Positions 1-8,964 of a stretch of 64,000 nt of DNA are shown here, piece by piece. Position numbers and translations under genes: made by a program. The notes under the pieces are model-generated. The model saw nothing but the letters and a program-made list of their open reading frames with translations. It searched no databases and was not told where the DNA came from. This DNA comes from Bacillus pumilus. GTDB taxonomy: Bacteria > Bacillota > Bacilli > Bacillales > Bacillaceae. The stretch is taken from NCBI RefSeq assembly GCF_024498355.1, contig NZ_CP101833.1, positions 3,267,001-3,331,000 on the forward strand, written 5' to 3'. Position 1 is the stretch's first letter. Every line of letters starts with the position of its first letter.

Positions 1-231
1 AATGGCAGCAAGCTCTTTTCCTTCTTCAATCATTTCCTCTGCTTTTAAGGAAATGACTTCCGCACTGACAGAACCTGACACGACGTCAGTGATTTCACGA
101 AGGCGATCGTGGAATGATACGTCCTTTTCTTTCGCTACTAAACTAGGGTTTGTTGTGACGCCTGCTAAAATGCCAAGCTCGTGCGCCTCTTTGATGTCTG
201 CAATATTCGCTGTATCTACGAAAAATAACAT
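1..231 (-). CDS. tal: Transaldolase/fructose-6-phosphate aldolase family protein (partial, N-terminal part)
   Basis: This is the N-terminal 77 residues of a small transaldolase-family enzyme; the rest lies off the left edge. The protein opens [10 protein letters not shown] and continues with a GVTTNPSL motif, typical of the roughly 215-residue MipB/Fsa/TalC family, which moves dihydroxyacetone units in the non-oxidative pentose phosphate pathway in the cytosol. The ATG at 231 is preceded by a GGAGAG ribosome site. It lies downstream of fbaA on the same strand, as ywjH (tal) does in B. subtilis, with the fbaA terminator between them. Family assignment is firm; transaldolase rather than fructose-6-phosphate aldolase activity follows the B. 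subtilis orthologue and is inference. Confidence 0.92.
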   Translation of the reverse strand, partial: MLFFVDTANIADIKEAHELGILAGVTTNPSLVAKEKDVSFHDRLREITDVVSGSVSAEVISLKAEEMIEEGKELAAI

Positions 232-302
232 AACTGTGCCACTCTCCTATCAAAAAATTGTCTGAAATGTAAATTTTGATTGCGCTTTCTCAAGATATGG
301 AG

Positions 303-327
303 AAAACCGCCTGTGACTCAGGCGGCT
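303..327 (-). terminator. Intrinsic terminator after fbaA
   Basis: Seven-base perfect arms (307-313 and 319-325, CCGCCTG/CAGGCGG) are followed on the minus strand by a short T run. The hairpin starts about 20 bases past the fbaA stop, so fbaA can end here before tal. Confidence 0.75.
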
Positions 328-343
328 TTCGGTTCTCATCAAA

Positions 344-1201
344 TTATGCTTGGTTAGAAGAACCAAATTCGCGCATTTTGCCGATAACAGTTGCTTTAAT
401 TGCGTCACGAGCTGGTCCAAGATATTTACGTGGATCATACTCTTCTGTTTTTGCAGCAAGTGTTTCGCGAACTGCTTTCGCAGAAGCAATTTGGTTTTCA
501 GTGTTTACATTGATTTTTGCTGTACCAAGTGAAATTGAACGCTTGATGTCAGCAGTTGGGATACCTGTTCCGCCGTGAAGAACAAGTGGAAGACCTGTCA
601 TTTTACCAATTTCTTCCATTTCAGCGAAACCAAGGTTTGGTTCACCTTTGTATGGACCATGAACTGAACCTAGTGCAGGTGCAAGGCAGTCGATACCAGT
701 ACGTTCTACAAGCTCTTGGCATTCTTTTGGATCAGCATAAATAACGCCCTCAGCGATGACGTCGTCTTCTTGTCCACCAACAGTTCCAAGCTCAGCTTCT
801 ACAGATACACCGTGGAAATGTGCAAGCTCAACTACTTTCGCAGTTGTTGCTACGTTCTCATCGAATGGGTGGTGAGAAGCATCGATCATAACAGAAGTAA
901 ATCCTGCATGAATCGCTTTTGCACAAGATTCAAAGCTTGAACCGTGATCTAAATGAATCGCAACAGGAACTGTTACATTATATTCTTCGATTAACGCTTT
1001 AACCATTGCGACAACTGTTTTGAAGCCGCCCATGTAGCGTCCTGCTCCTTCAGATACTCCTAAAATAACTGGAGATTTCTCTTCTTCAGCAGCTTGTAAA
1101 ATCGCTTGCGTGAATTCTAAGTTATTTAAGTTAAACTGTCCAACAGCGTAACCTTTTTCCTTTGCGTCTTTCAACATTTCTGTCATTGAAACTAAAGGCA
1201 T
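344..1201 (-). CDS. fbaA: Class II fructose-bisphosphate aldolase
   Basis: FbaA splits fructose-1,6-bisphosphate to glyceraldehyde-3-phosphate and dihydroxyacetone phosphate in glycolysis and runs the reverse step in gluconeogenesis. The 285-residue length is the family norm. The metal and catalytic site shows as HLDHG near residues 83-87 (catalytic Asp85, zinc ligand His86), followed by the VHG loop near 180 and the LHGGTG motif that binds substrate and zinc. The ATG at 1201 has a GGGAGG-type ribosome site just upstream. It sits between spo0F and tal on the same strand as in B. subtilis and ends in its own hairpin. Identification is secure. Confidence 0.97.
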   Translation of the reverse strand: MPLVSMTEMLKDAKEKGYAVGQFNLNNLEFTQAILQAAEEEKSPVILGVSEGAGRYMGGFKTVVAMVKALIEEYNVTVPVAIHLDHGSSFESCAKAIHAGFTSVMIDASHHPFDENVATTAKVVELAHFHGVSVEAELGTVGGQEDDVIAEGVIYADPKECQELVERTGIDCLAPALGSVHGPYKGEPNLGFAEMEEIGKMTGLPLVLHGGTGIPTADIKRSISLGTAKINVNTENQIASAKAVRETLAAKTEEYDPRKYLGPARDAIKATVIGKMREFGSSNQA

Positions 1202-1379
1202 GATGAAAAATCCTCCCTATGTAGCTAATTTGCTTACTAAAAAAAGCTCTCCACCCTAGCATGACCAGAATTTCTCGCCATATGTAAACTTTCAAAGTCA
1301 GATCGCTTTCTTCTTCTTATCTAGAATACCAATTATTCGACAAATCGGCAACAGAATGAATCGATTCAATCATTTCCAG

Positions 1380-1754
1380 CTAGCCATTTGTTTCAAGAGG
1401 CAGGTATTCTTTGACTGCATCTCGGATTTCATCAATATCAAATGGTTTAGCGAAGTGCGTCAATGCACCGAGTTCTTTGGATTCTTGAATCATATCTAAT
1501 TCACCATAAGCTGTCATAATGATCACGCGGATGTCTTCATCAATTAATTTCATCCGTTTTAAAATCTCAATCCCATCCATTCCAGGAATCTTCATATCAA
1601 GCAGAACAAGGTTCGGTCTATGGTTTTTCACAATATCTAACGCTTGTAGACCATTAGCTGCTTGGAAGGTTTGATAGCCTTCTTTATGAAACACTTCATT
1701 CAGTAATATTCTAATACCGTACTGATCATCGACAATTAAAATTTTCTCATTCAT
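1380..1754 (-). CDS. spo0F: Sporulation phosphorelay response regulator Spo0F
   Basis: This is a single receiver domain of 124 residues with no output domain. It takes phosphate from KinA-type kinases and passes it to Spo0B and then Spo0A. The acidic pocket is Asp9/Asp10, the phosphorylation site Asp53 in LLDMKIPG, with Thr81 and Lys103 completing the active site. The sequence is nearly that of B. subtilis Spo0F, with differences clustered around residues 44-47. The gene is monocistronic in appearance and has a sigma-H-type promoter and a Spo0A box upstream (1807-1860), matching its known control. Confidence 0.98.
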   Translation of the reverse strand: MNEKILIVDDQYGIRILLNEVFHKEGYQTFQAANGLQALDIVKNHRPNLVLLDMKIPGMDGIEILKRMKLIDEDIRVIIMTAYGELDMIQESKELGALTHFAKPFDIDEIRDAVKEYLPLETNG

Positions 1755-1806
1755 CTGTTACACCCCATTGCTTTCATTTTTCGCCATAAAAAGAGCAGTT
1801 GTTAAA

Positions 1807-1860
1807 TAATTCTGTTTGATTTTCACATTTCCTTTATTTATAATAGTTTACTTTACGACA
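1807..1860 (-). promoter_or_regulatory. Sigma-H promoter and Spo0A box of spo0F
   Basis: Read on the minus strand, AAAGGAAAT (1827-1835) and ACAGAATTA (1807-1815) are 11 bases apart, matching the sigma-H pattern RNAGGAWWW-N11/12-RNNGAATWW. TGTCGTAAA at 1852-1860 is a 6/7 match to the Spo0A box TGTCGAA. Both control elements are known for B. subtilis spo0F; the positions here are read from sequence. Confidence 0.8.
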
Positions 1861-1934
1861 TTTTCTGAGCATTTTTCCTAATATTCTCTTTATATTCTAT
1901 TATAAAATGATCTGACCGAAGGAGGAAATGAGTC

Positions 1935-2465
1935 TTGTTAAAAATTTTCACCACCCAGTTATCAGGTATTTTTTCACGTATTGGAGAAAAGCAGGCAGAA
2001 GCGATTGAGGACGGTGCACGCCTTCTTGCTCAAGCCGTCGTCAGTGGACATGCTGTTTATTTCCATGGAAGAAATGAGCTGGCTGCTGTAGCCCTAGAGG
2101 CATCCGAAAGCAAGGAGCCATTTCCCGGTGCAAAAGTACTGCCACTGGATCAAAAGGAGCGCAGCTTACTTCATCCAAGTGACAGGGTTCTTCTTTTTTA
2201 TTCAGATCCAGAAGATCAGGAGATTCAATCCCTTGTAAAAGAACTGCACATGCAAGGTACGCCCATTGTTGGAGTTGGGCCAGCACAAAAGGAGCCGTCA
2301 ATAATTGAAGAGCATTGCGATGTCCACATTGATTTCCAGCTCAAGAAACCACTTGTGCCTGCCGAGGATGGAACAAGGTTCGGCTATCCTGCTTTAATGA
2401 CCTGCTTATATGTCTACCATGCTCTATCGTTTACTGTGAAAGAAATCGTTGAGGAATATGAATAA
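1935..2465 (+). CDS. ywjG: DUF2529 family protein YwjG
   Basis: This 176-residue cytosolic protein corresponds to B. subtilis YwjG (DUF2529), a family with an SIS-like sugar-isomerase fold and no established function. Residues 35-60 and the VLLFYSDPED stretch near 95 look like a Rossmann-type nucleotide or sugar-phosphate fold; that is inference. The start is TTG at 1935, nine bases after GGAGG. An upstream ATG at 1928 is in another frame. It is transcribed away from spo0F and converges on pyrG, sharing the bidirectional terminator at 2464-2503, as in B. subtilis. Confidence 0.88.
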   Translation: MLKIFTTQLSGIFSRIGEKQAEAIEDGARLLAQAVVSGHAVYFHGRNELAAVALEASESKEPFPGAKVLPLDQKERSLLHPSDRVLLFYSDPEDQEIQSLVKELHMQGTPIVGVGPAQKEPSIIEEHCDVHIDFQLKKPLVPAEDGTRFGYPALMTCLYVYHALSFTVKEIVEEYE

Positions 2466-2503
2466 AAAAACTGCCGAGAAGATGATATTCTCGGCAGTTT
2501 TTT
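2464..2503. terminator. Bidirectional terminator between ywjG and pyrG
   Basis: Ten-base perfect arms (2471-2480 and 2488-2497, CTGCCGAGAA/TTCTCGGCAG) have an A run on the left and a T run on the right, so the structure can stop both convergent genes. Confidence 0.92.
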
Positions 2504-2506
2504 GTT

Positions 2507-4186
<1,680 letters not shown>

Positions 4187-4200
4187 CTAAATCTCTTGAA

Positions 4201-4238
4201 AAATAAGAAAGCTCCCTTTCAAATAAATGAAAGGGAGC
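4201..4238 (-). promoter_or_regulatory. pyrG leader attenuator (CTP-sensing)
   Basis: On the minus strand a perfect hairpin (arms 4211-4221 and 4228-4238) is followed by a T-rich tract and stands between the promoter and the pyrG start. Its 5' arm is the C/U-rich GCTCCCTTTC. In B. subtilis, low CTP makes RNA polymerase add extra G residues at the transcript start, and the poly-G pairs with this same arm to prevent termination. All required parts are present here. Confidence 0.93.
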
Positions 4239-4274
4239 GTAAATGAACGTATCTTTACGTACTCTTTTTAGAGA

Positions 4275-4314
4275 GCCCAAAATACATACTACATAGTTCG
4301 CTCTCGAAAGTCAA
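4275..4314 (-). promoter_or_regulatory. Sigma-A promoter of pyrG with GGGC start
   Basis: The -35 TTGACT (4309-4314) and -10 TAGTAT (4286-4291) are 17 bases apart, and seven bases later the transcript would begin GGGC (4278 to 4275). The run of three G followed by C is the initiation sequence needed for reiterative G addition in the B. subtilis pyrG system. Confidence 0.9.
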
Positions 4315-4352
4315 GACGGTTTTGTCCTGTTTTAAGGACCGGTTTGAGAGGG

Positions 4353-4889
4353 TTATTTCCCTTCCTCTTCCTCGTCTAAATCGTCTTCATCAATCTCCGT
4401 TAAGCCGTCATCATCTTCGTCATCATCTTCGTCGAAGTCTTCTAGATCTTCATCAACTTCTTCTTCATCTAAGTCGAGATCATCGTCGGCTTCAACAAGA
4501 TCAAGATCTTCTTCAAGCTCTTCGATTTCTTCTTCCTCTTCAATCTCATCGAAGTCTTCTTCAACGACAGCTGCTTTTGTTTTTTTCTTTTTCGCTTTTG
4601 TTTTCACAGCTGGCTGAACTTCTTCTTCGATTTGATCAACTGGATACCAGCTGCGAAGTCCCCATCTCTGATCACCTAACGAAATAAAGCGGCCATCTAT
4701 ATTTAAGTCTGTATAAAATTGGGCAAGTCGATCATCTAGATCAGATTTTTGTATCCCTTGCAAACGGATCATTTCATCTATTAACTCGGAAAACGTGATC
4801 GGTGTTTTGCTGTCTCTGAAAATTTCATAAGCAAGTTCAACTAAAGACATTTGTTTGAGCTGTTCCTGTGAGTATTCTTTCAAACTCAA
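4353..4889 (-). CDS. rpoE: RNA polymerase delta subunit
   Basis: Delta is a Gram-positive core-polymerase accessory protein that speeds recycling and raises sensitivity to initiating NTP levels. The 178-residue protein has the folded HARE-HTH-type N-terminal domain (about 1-90, with QFYTDLNIDGRF and WGLRSWYP) and, after a basic KTKAKKKKTK patch, a disordered tail of almost pure Asp and Glu. The start is TTG at 4889 behind GGGAG. In B. subtilis rpoE is next to acdA and can be read from the fadF promoter; here a bacteriocin island separates them. Confidence 0.97.
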   Translation of the reverse strand: MSLKEYSQEQLKQMSLVELAYEIFRDSKTPITFSELIDEMIRLQGIQKSDLDDRLAQFYTDLNIDGRFISLGDQRWGLRSWYPVDQIEEEVQPAVKTKAKKKKTKAAVVEEDFDEIEEEEEIEELEEDLDLVEADDDLDLDEEEVDEDLEDFDEDDDEDDDGLTEIDEDDLDEEEEGK

Positions 4890-5261
4890 GGTCAGACACT
4901 CCCTTTCTATTACATGTATGTATCCATTTATCAGTGAAATAATAAGTATTTATACCTTATTCTTACGACAAACCATACCTCTCATTATAAACAAATTAGG
5001 GGAGTTTATGCCACCTTTATCGATGTTAAATTTTGATTTTTTCTCACGGGGAGCACCTAGAGGTTCATCATCTGCGTTAAATTGGACTGGTTCTTGTGTC
5101 CGGCATGCTTTTAGTATGCATCCGTTTTATTTATTTCAAATGAAAAAAACCGAAATAGTCGGAGGCGGTATTAATGAATGAAGACATTGACTGTACAAAA
5201 CAATAGGACATGATCAGCTATCGATCGAACGATGTAATTGTCCATTTTTTATAAAGCTTAT
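4890..5261. other. rpoE upstream region at the edge of the bacteriocin island
   Basis: This holds the rpoE 5' region, the weak open frame at 5008-5181 and no other convincing gene. A TTGTCG-like hexamer and AT-rich stretches lie 40-80 bases before rpoE, but I cannot settle a promoter. Confidence 0.4.
5008..5181 (+). CDS. Possible 57-residue orphan peptide
   Basis: I do not recognise this frame. It runs 57 codons from an ATG with GGGGAG three bases upstream, which is close for a ribosome site. The product has a Ser/Gly/Arg-rich middle with one Cys, an aromatic stretch (MHPFYLFQ) and a VGGGINE end. A second SD (GGAGGCGG) near its stop precedes an overlapping ten-codon frame. It faces away from rpoE. 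It may be a real small gene, a remnant left when the island inserted, or chance. Confidence 0.22.
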   Translation: MPPLSMLNFDFFSRGAPRGSSSALNWTGSCVRHAFSMHPFYLFQMKKTEIVGGGINE

Positions 5262-5300
5262 AAAAAGGTACACGTAAACAGATTTAAGTCTACGTGTACC
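5262..5300 (-). terminator. Terminator of the circular-bacteriocin operon
   Basis: Ten-base perfect arms (5267-5276 and 5291-5300, GGTACACGTA/TACGTGTACC) are followed on the minus strand by five T. It lies about 160 bases after the last bacteriocin gene. Confidence 0.85.
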
Positions 5301-5457
5301 CATAATGAAAAAACTTGTATAAAACCTTTTTCTTTGATAACCTTGTCTTCGTTTTTTGAGCGAATACCGTTGCCTCTTACGCAAGCTTTACGTATCTTGA
5401 AAACCAACTATACATCTTATTTTTTTACTTGAAAATTCATGCTTTACTTATCTTTCT

Positions 5458-5961
5458 TTACATTACAGTGACTATTTCTTTTCCTAAGGAAATTAAAGCA
5501 TCAATAATAAATGGTGCTGCAAAGAGAATCGATGCTTTCCAGTTCGCTTTTTTGTACTGAAAAAAGATCAAAATGAGAATCGATCCTATAAGGGCTGTGA
5601 AGATGTACATCCATAAGCTATGTACTTGCAAAATCCCCATACATATCACATTAACAAACATAATGAGAATCTTAGGAATCAGAGCATAAAACAAATGACT
5701 CTTAACCTCAGGAGCAAAGATCATTAATAAGAATTTACCGATTAGATACTGTACTAAGAGACTGATTGTGGTTAGGGTTGTGGTAATGACAACAATTAGA
5801 TTCAGCATCGTATCATAGGAAATATCCTCTAACAAAGCTCGCAAATCACCTAGTTTTGAAATGTAGCCATTCAATTCAATAGCAAAAGTGACAAAATAAT
5901 AATTGGCAAGAATAAAAATGACCAACGATATCAGTGATGTTATTCTTGGACGTTGTTCCAT
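5458..5961 (-). CDS. Small integral membrane protein, likely bacteriocin immunity or export
   Basis: This 167-residue protein is almost entirely hydrophobic with about four to five membrane segments (roughly 9-30, 55-80, 88-112, 116-135, 143-163). It is the last gene of the bacteriocin operon and overlaps the ATPase gene by 22 bases, with a GGGAGG site placed inside that gene. Its layout resembles Yip1-like proteins found last in some circular-bacteriocin clusters. Self-immunity, alone or with the ABC pair, is inferred from position; no catalytic motif is visible. Confidence 0.75.
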   Translation of the reverse strand: MEQRPRITSLISLVIFILANYYFVTFAIELNGYISKLGDLRALLEDISYDTMLNLIVVITTTLTTISLLVQYLIGKFLLMIFAPEVKSHLFYALIPKILIMFVNVICMGILQVHSLWMYIFTALIGSILILIFFQYKKANWKASILFAAPFIIDALISLGKEIVTVM

Positions 5962-6554
5962 AATAGCCTCCCATCCCCTATACTCATAATGCTTGAATGA
6001 TCGTTTAAGCGTTTATTTACCATGCTATGGGAAACATATATGATGGTTGCTATATTTTTAATAGAAAGATTCACTAACCTTTCAGATAGCATATCTATAC
6101 TTTCTGAATCTAGAGATGACATGGTTTCATCAATTAGTATGGTTTCCCAATCTTTTACGAATACTAAAGATAACCCTACCTTCGCTTTCATACCCGTGGA
6201 TGCTCTGCTATACGAATCATCTAGTTTACCATCAAAAAAATCATTCACATTGCACATTTGTTCTTCGGTGGGTGTAATCTTAAACGTATTCCACAGAATC
6301 TCTAGATTCTCTCTAATTGTAAATGGATGAATACCAATAGGATCCACATTTAAATAAAGAGTCGATTTATTGTTTGTCTCAATACCTCCAGAGTATCTCT
6401 TATCTAAACCAGCTATCATTTTAAGGAGAGTGCTTTTACCCGCACCATTTCGCCCTACTAAATGAAAGAGACCTGATGGAATTGAAAAATTCACTTTATC
6501 TAGTATCATAGTGTTCTTGAAATTCTTCGTACATTCTACAAATTCTAATCCCAT
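5940..6554 (-). CDS. ABC transporter ATP-binding protein of the bacteriocin operon
   Basis: This 204-residue single ATPase domain has a Walker A GRNGAGKST (about 34-42), a Walker B ending TILIDE, and a weak signature around SRASTGMKAKVGL in place of canonical LSGGQ. It would pair with the adjacent membrane proteins to export the circular peptide or remove it from the membrane, as in circularin, carnocyclin and amylocyclicin clusters. It is shorter than many such ATPases because the C-terminal extension is absent. ABC identity is firm; the exact role is inferred from context. Confidence 0.9.
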   Translation of the reverse strand: MGLEFVECTKNFKNTMILDKVNFSIPSGLFHLVGRNGAGKSTLLKMIAGLDKRYSGGIETNNKSTLYLNVDPIGIHPFTIRENLEILWNTFKITPTEEQMCNVNDFFDGKLDDSYSRASTGMKAKVGLSLVFVKDWETILIDETMSSLDSESIDMLSERLVNLSIKNIATIIYVSHSMVNKRLNDHSSIMSIGDGRLLWNNVQE

Positions 6555-6582
6555 TTGAATCCCCTTCTCTGTAATATAGAGT

Positions 6583-6695
6583 CTTCAATAAAACCAGCTA
6601 TTATTGATAAAGATAGAAAATAATAAGGAATCATACCCTTCAATAAAAGCAGCTATTATTAGGATCGTTAACGATAGCAGATAATAAGGAATCAT
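6583..6695 (-). repeat. Imperfect 52/58-bp tandem duplication at the 3' end of the SpoIIM-like gene
   Basis: Segments 6583-6634 and 6638-6695 both begin CTTCAATAAAA and end AATAAGGAATCAT on the plus strand. They differ by a few substitutions and a 6-base indel. Equivalent points are 55 to 61 bases apart, so the second copy is read one frame off and gives the protein a new C-terminus. Confidence 0.85.
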
Positions 6696-7115
6696 TTTTT
6701 TCATGACACCTAAAGCAGCTTTAATTGATTTCGTATAAATTAATGTAAAAAGCACATACTGGCTTATGCCTTGATACAGCAACATATTTGGAAATTCTAA
6801 TAACCCATGAGGAATTAGTTTATCCAAAGCTTCTTGTGCTCCTAGCGTTCTAAAACCCATTGTAATGACGAAGGACGAACCTCCAAAATCCATTATTTGA
6901 AATAACGGTGACAATAAGAATCCCAGTAAATACATTGCAAAGTTTGTTAAGTTATGCGTCAGAACTACAGACATAAAATCCTGGCCCGAAGTTGGCGGTG
7001 CTGCTTCAAATAAATCTTTGTTGACTATGTTCCCAAGATAAATCCCTGTACCTATCAGTAAGATACAGTAGATAGAATAGTACCACAGAAAATATTTCAA
7101 TCTTTTATGTATCAT
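6585..7115 (-). CDS. SpoIIM/DUF95-family membrane protein of the bacteriocin operon
   Basis: The 176-residue protein has four or five membrane helices and the family-like LIPHGLLEFPNML stretch (near 100-112). DUF95 proteins are a near-constant part of circular-bacteriocin loci and are linked to export and immunity. The coding end runs through a tandem duplication, so the last 17 or so residues (from IEGYDSLL to the stop) are the start of the repeat read out of frame. The undisturbed frame would continue IAGFIEDSILQ. Whether this changes function cannot be told. SD and spacing are normal and the gene follows the large membrane protein by 13 bases. Confidence 0.85.
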   Translation of the reverse strand: MIHKRLKYFLWYYSIYCILLIGTGIYLGNIVNKDLFEAAPPTSGQDFMSVVLTHNLTNFAMYLLGFLLSPLFQIMDFGGSSFVITMGFRTLGAQEALDKLIPHGLLEFPNMLLYQGISQYVLFTLIYTKSIKAALGVMKKMIPYYLLSLTILIIAAFIEGYDSLLFSIFINNSWFY

Positions 7116-7128
7116 TTTCCTCCTCTTT

Positions 7129-8262
7129 TCATGAAGTAATAGTGAAAATTGTAATGCATATGAGTAACAAAATAGGCAAGGATAGCTTCAGCAACTTATG
7201 TTCATAATCGCTGATTAATAGTTCTGTTTTTCTGAAATATACGACCCCAATAAAGATGATTAAAGGAAGCGATAACGTATTTTTAAGAATGATTGAGATA
7301 TCGGACGTGTTTATCATCACTCCGACTATTCCACACACGCTTACAAAAATCAGCACAAGACATAGTAAATAAATCGTACTGGATTTAAACCTTTCGTACG
7401 GACTTACGATCAAAGAGGATTGTAATGTCTCGACTCTTGCCTTATCAAGAACGATCTCTTCCTTTTTCGAACCTATTAAGATTTCTAATATCGTTATAAA
7501 ATTTATATAGACTAGAATGAGCGCAGGCAGGTTTTCTACTTTCGTTAAAAAGGATTGGGCGAAATAAGTAAGCACTGATACTAAGGCGCCTATTAAGACC
7601 ATTAATATTTTATTACTAGTGGTATAAGACAAAAATAGATACAGAATATTTCCAGACCTATATTTCCTTTTAGCACTTTTTAGAAAGGAAAGTCCAGTTG
7701 TCAAAGGTATCCTATGCGAATTACTTATGTAAATGTAAATAAGAAGGGACTGTACTATTTGCAGTATCATAACTGCTTCAAAAATGGACGTTATCATATA
7801 CCAAAATTGCAACAAAAGGAATATTCTGTTTATGATATTGAATAGACCAGACAACAATTGAGATGCAAACGAAAGCATTACGACCACAAGAGCTAATATC
7901 ATAATGAAATATTGATTTTCTACTAACAAAAAGGTTAGAGCGATGAAACAAGTAAGAAGTAATTGAACTGCATACCCTTTTTTAATCGTAAAGAATAAAT
8001 GTTTCAACAACAATTGTTTAGAGATAAAGACCAAGCCTGGCTGCTGTCTTCTATACGGTAATACACAACGATTAATATTAGCTGTAGCTACAATGTATAT
8101 TGAAATAAAAATAAAGCTGTTTAGGTAAGTGCTGGGAATCCCATCGCGATAGAAAATCACCGCTACCATAACAATGAAAGAAAAAAGAATCAACCCAATA
8201 TAATTGAGATACCCCATTATACTTTGATCATATATTTTAAATAGCTTATTTAATTTATGCAT
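7129..8262 (-). CDS. Large membrane protein of the bacteriocin operon (candidate maturation/export component)
   Basis: This 377-residue protein has around ten predicted membrane segments and no soluble domain. Its position directly after the precursor genes matches the large hydrophobic protein (CirB/BacB-like) required for production in circular-bacteriocin clusters, suspected in leader removal, ring closure or transport. Its ATG at 8262 lies eight bases after the stop of the miniature precursor and lacks a clear SD of its own, so translation may be coupled to that small gene. The function is not proven for any family member I can recall. Confidence 0.78.
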   Translation of the reverse strand: MHKLNKLFKIYDQSIMGYLNYIGLILFSFIVMVAVIFYRDGIPSTYLNSFIFISIYIVATANINRCVLPYRRQQPGLVFISKQLLLKHLFFTIKKGYAVQLLLTCFIALTFLLVENQYFIMILALVVVMLSFASQLLSGLFNIINRIFLLLQFWYMITSIFEAVMILQIVQSLLIYIYISNSHRIPLTTGLSFLKSAKRKYRSGNILYLFLSYTTSNKILMVLIGALVSVLTYFAQSFLTKVENLPALILVYINFITILEILIGSKKEEIVLDKARVETLQSSLIVSPYERFKSSTIYLLCLVLIFVSVCGIVGVMINTSDISIILKNTLSLPLIIFIGVVYFRKTELLISDYEHKLLKLSLPILLLICITIFTITS

Positions 8263-8270
8263 AAGTCATT

Positions 8271-8450
8271 TTAAAAAGCAGCAGCCTTGGCTTTTCCTTG
8301 TTTTTTAAGTACAGCCAAAATTGCAGCAGCCCCAGTACTAACACCAAGATTCGCTGCTATCAAAGAACCATTTCTTCCAACTACTAAAGATGCCATTGTA
8401 ACTACAAATAACAATAGTGAGAATAAGCCAAGATTTTTTGCTTTTATCAT
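8271..8450 (-). CDS. Miniature circular-bacteriocin precursor paralogue (59 aa)
   Basis: This short frame has a strong AGGAGG site seven bases before its ATG. The 59-residue product has a hydrophobic leader (1-29), then LIAANLGVSTG joined directly to AAAILAVLKKQGKAKAAAF. Compared with the full precursor at 8611-8901, it keeps the leader type, the presumed first mature residues and the last 19 residues, but exactly 35 internal residues are missing in frame. The predicted core is 30 residues against 65. It lies after the operon's internal terminator and next to the large membrane protein. It could make a small circular peptide, act as a decoy or maturation substrate, serve translational coupling, or be a decaying duplicate. 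Confidence 0.8.
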   Translation of the reverse strand: MIKAKNLGLFSLLLFVVTMASLVVGRNGSLIAANLGVSTGAAAILAVLKKQGKAKAAAF

Positions 8451-8566
8451 AAATTTACCTCCTAATTAATGTTTTATTACAAGCCACAATGGGCATAAAA
8501 CGTTAAATTAGTTTTTAAGTCACTGTCTATTGAACGCCGTTTCACCTGATATCAATACACTTTTGG

Positions 8567-8606
8567 AAAAAAAATCATCTCAATAAAGATTGAGATGATT
8601 TTTTTC
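8567..8606 (-). terminator. Internal terminator after the main precursor gene
   Basis: Thirteen-base perfect arms (8572-8584 and 8589-8601) with a 4-base loop are followed on the minus strand by at least eight T. Placed right after the structural gene, it would let the precursor mRNA greatly exceed the downstream operon mRNA, a common bacteriocin arrangement. Confidence 0.9.
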
Positions 8607-8610
8607 AAGA

Positions 8611-8901
8611 TTAAAAAGCAGCAGCTTTAGCTTTTCCTTTTTTCTTAAGGATAGCCAAAATAGTAGCAGCTACACCCGCACTAATTGTTCCTACACCAGT
8701 GAACATGCCAACGACAGTAATGACAGTTGCTACTGAGGACCAAGTATCTAAGAAATTAACCATTGCAAACGCGGTTCCAGAACTAACACCAAGATTTGCT
8801 GCAATTAAAGAACCATTACCAATCACTAAAGCTACTAATGTTACCGCAAGAAGTAACAGCGATAATAAAGCATAAAACTTAGAATCTGTTGCTTTTGTCA
8901 T
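8611..8901 (-). CDS. Circular bacteriocin precursor (pumilarin/uberolysin class)
   Basis: The 96-residue product has a charged start (MTKATDSK), a hydrophobic leader and, from LIAANLGVSSG at residue 32, a core resembling head-to-tail cyclised bacteriocins such as enterocin NKR-5-3B (LTANLGISS) and amylocyclicin. The core has helical hydrophobic stretches, a basic KKKGKAKAAA end and a final aromatic Phe96. By this analogy the mature ring would be 65 residues, Leu32 joined to Phe96, forming pores in target membranes. An AAGGAGGT site precedes the ATG. B. pumilus strains are known to make pumilarin; whether this is that peptide or a variant I cannot say. Confidence 0.88.
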   Translation of the reverse strand: MTKATDSKFYALLSLLLLAVTLVALVIGNGSLIAANLGVSSGTAFAMVNFLDTWSSVATVITVVGMFTGVGTISAGVAATILAILKKKGKAKAAAF

Positions 8902-8935
8902 AATATGACCTCCTTCTATTATTTACCACTCTTTT

Positions 8936-8964
8936 AGTCTAACAAGAATTAAATTACATTTCAA
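8936..8964 (-). promoter_or_regulatory. Promoter of the circular-bacteriocin operon
   Basis: TTGAAA (8959-8964) and TAGACT (8936-8941) are 17 bases apart on the minus strand, upstream of the precursor SD. The -10 is a 4/6 match. Confidence 0.6.

Noticed and set aside
4322..4687. A plus-strand 121-codon frame rich in Leu, His and Arg opposite rpoE.
   Set aside because: It is the antisense of the Asp/Glu-rich RpoE tail and has no ribosome site.
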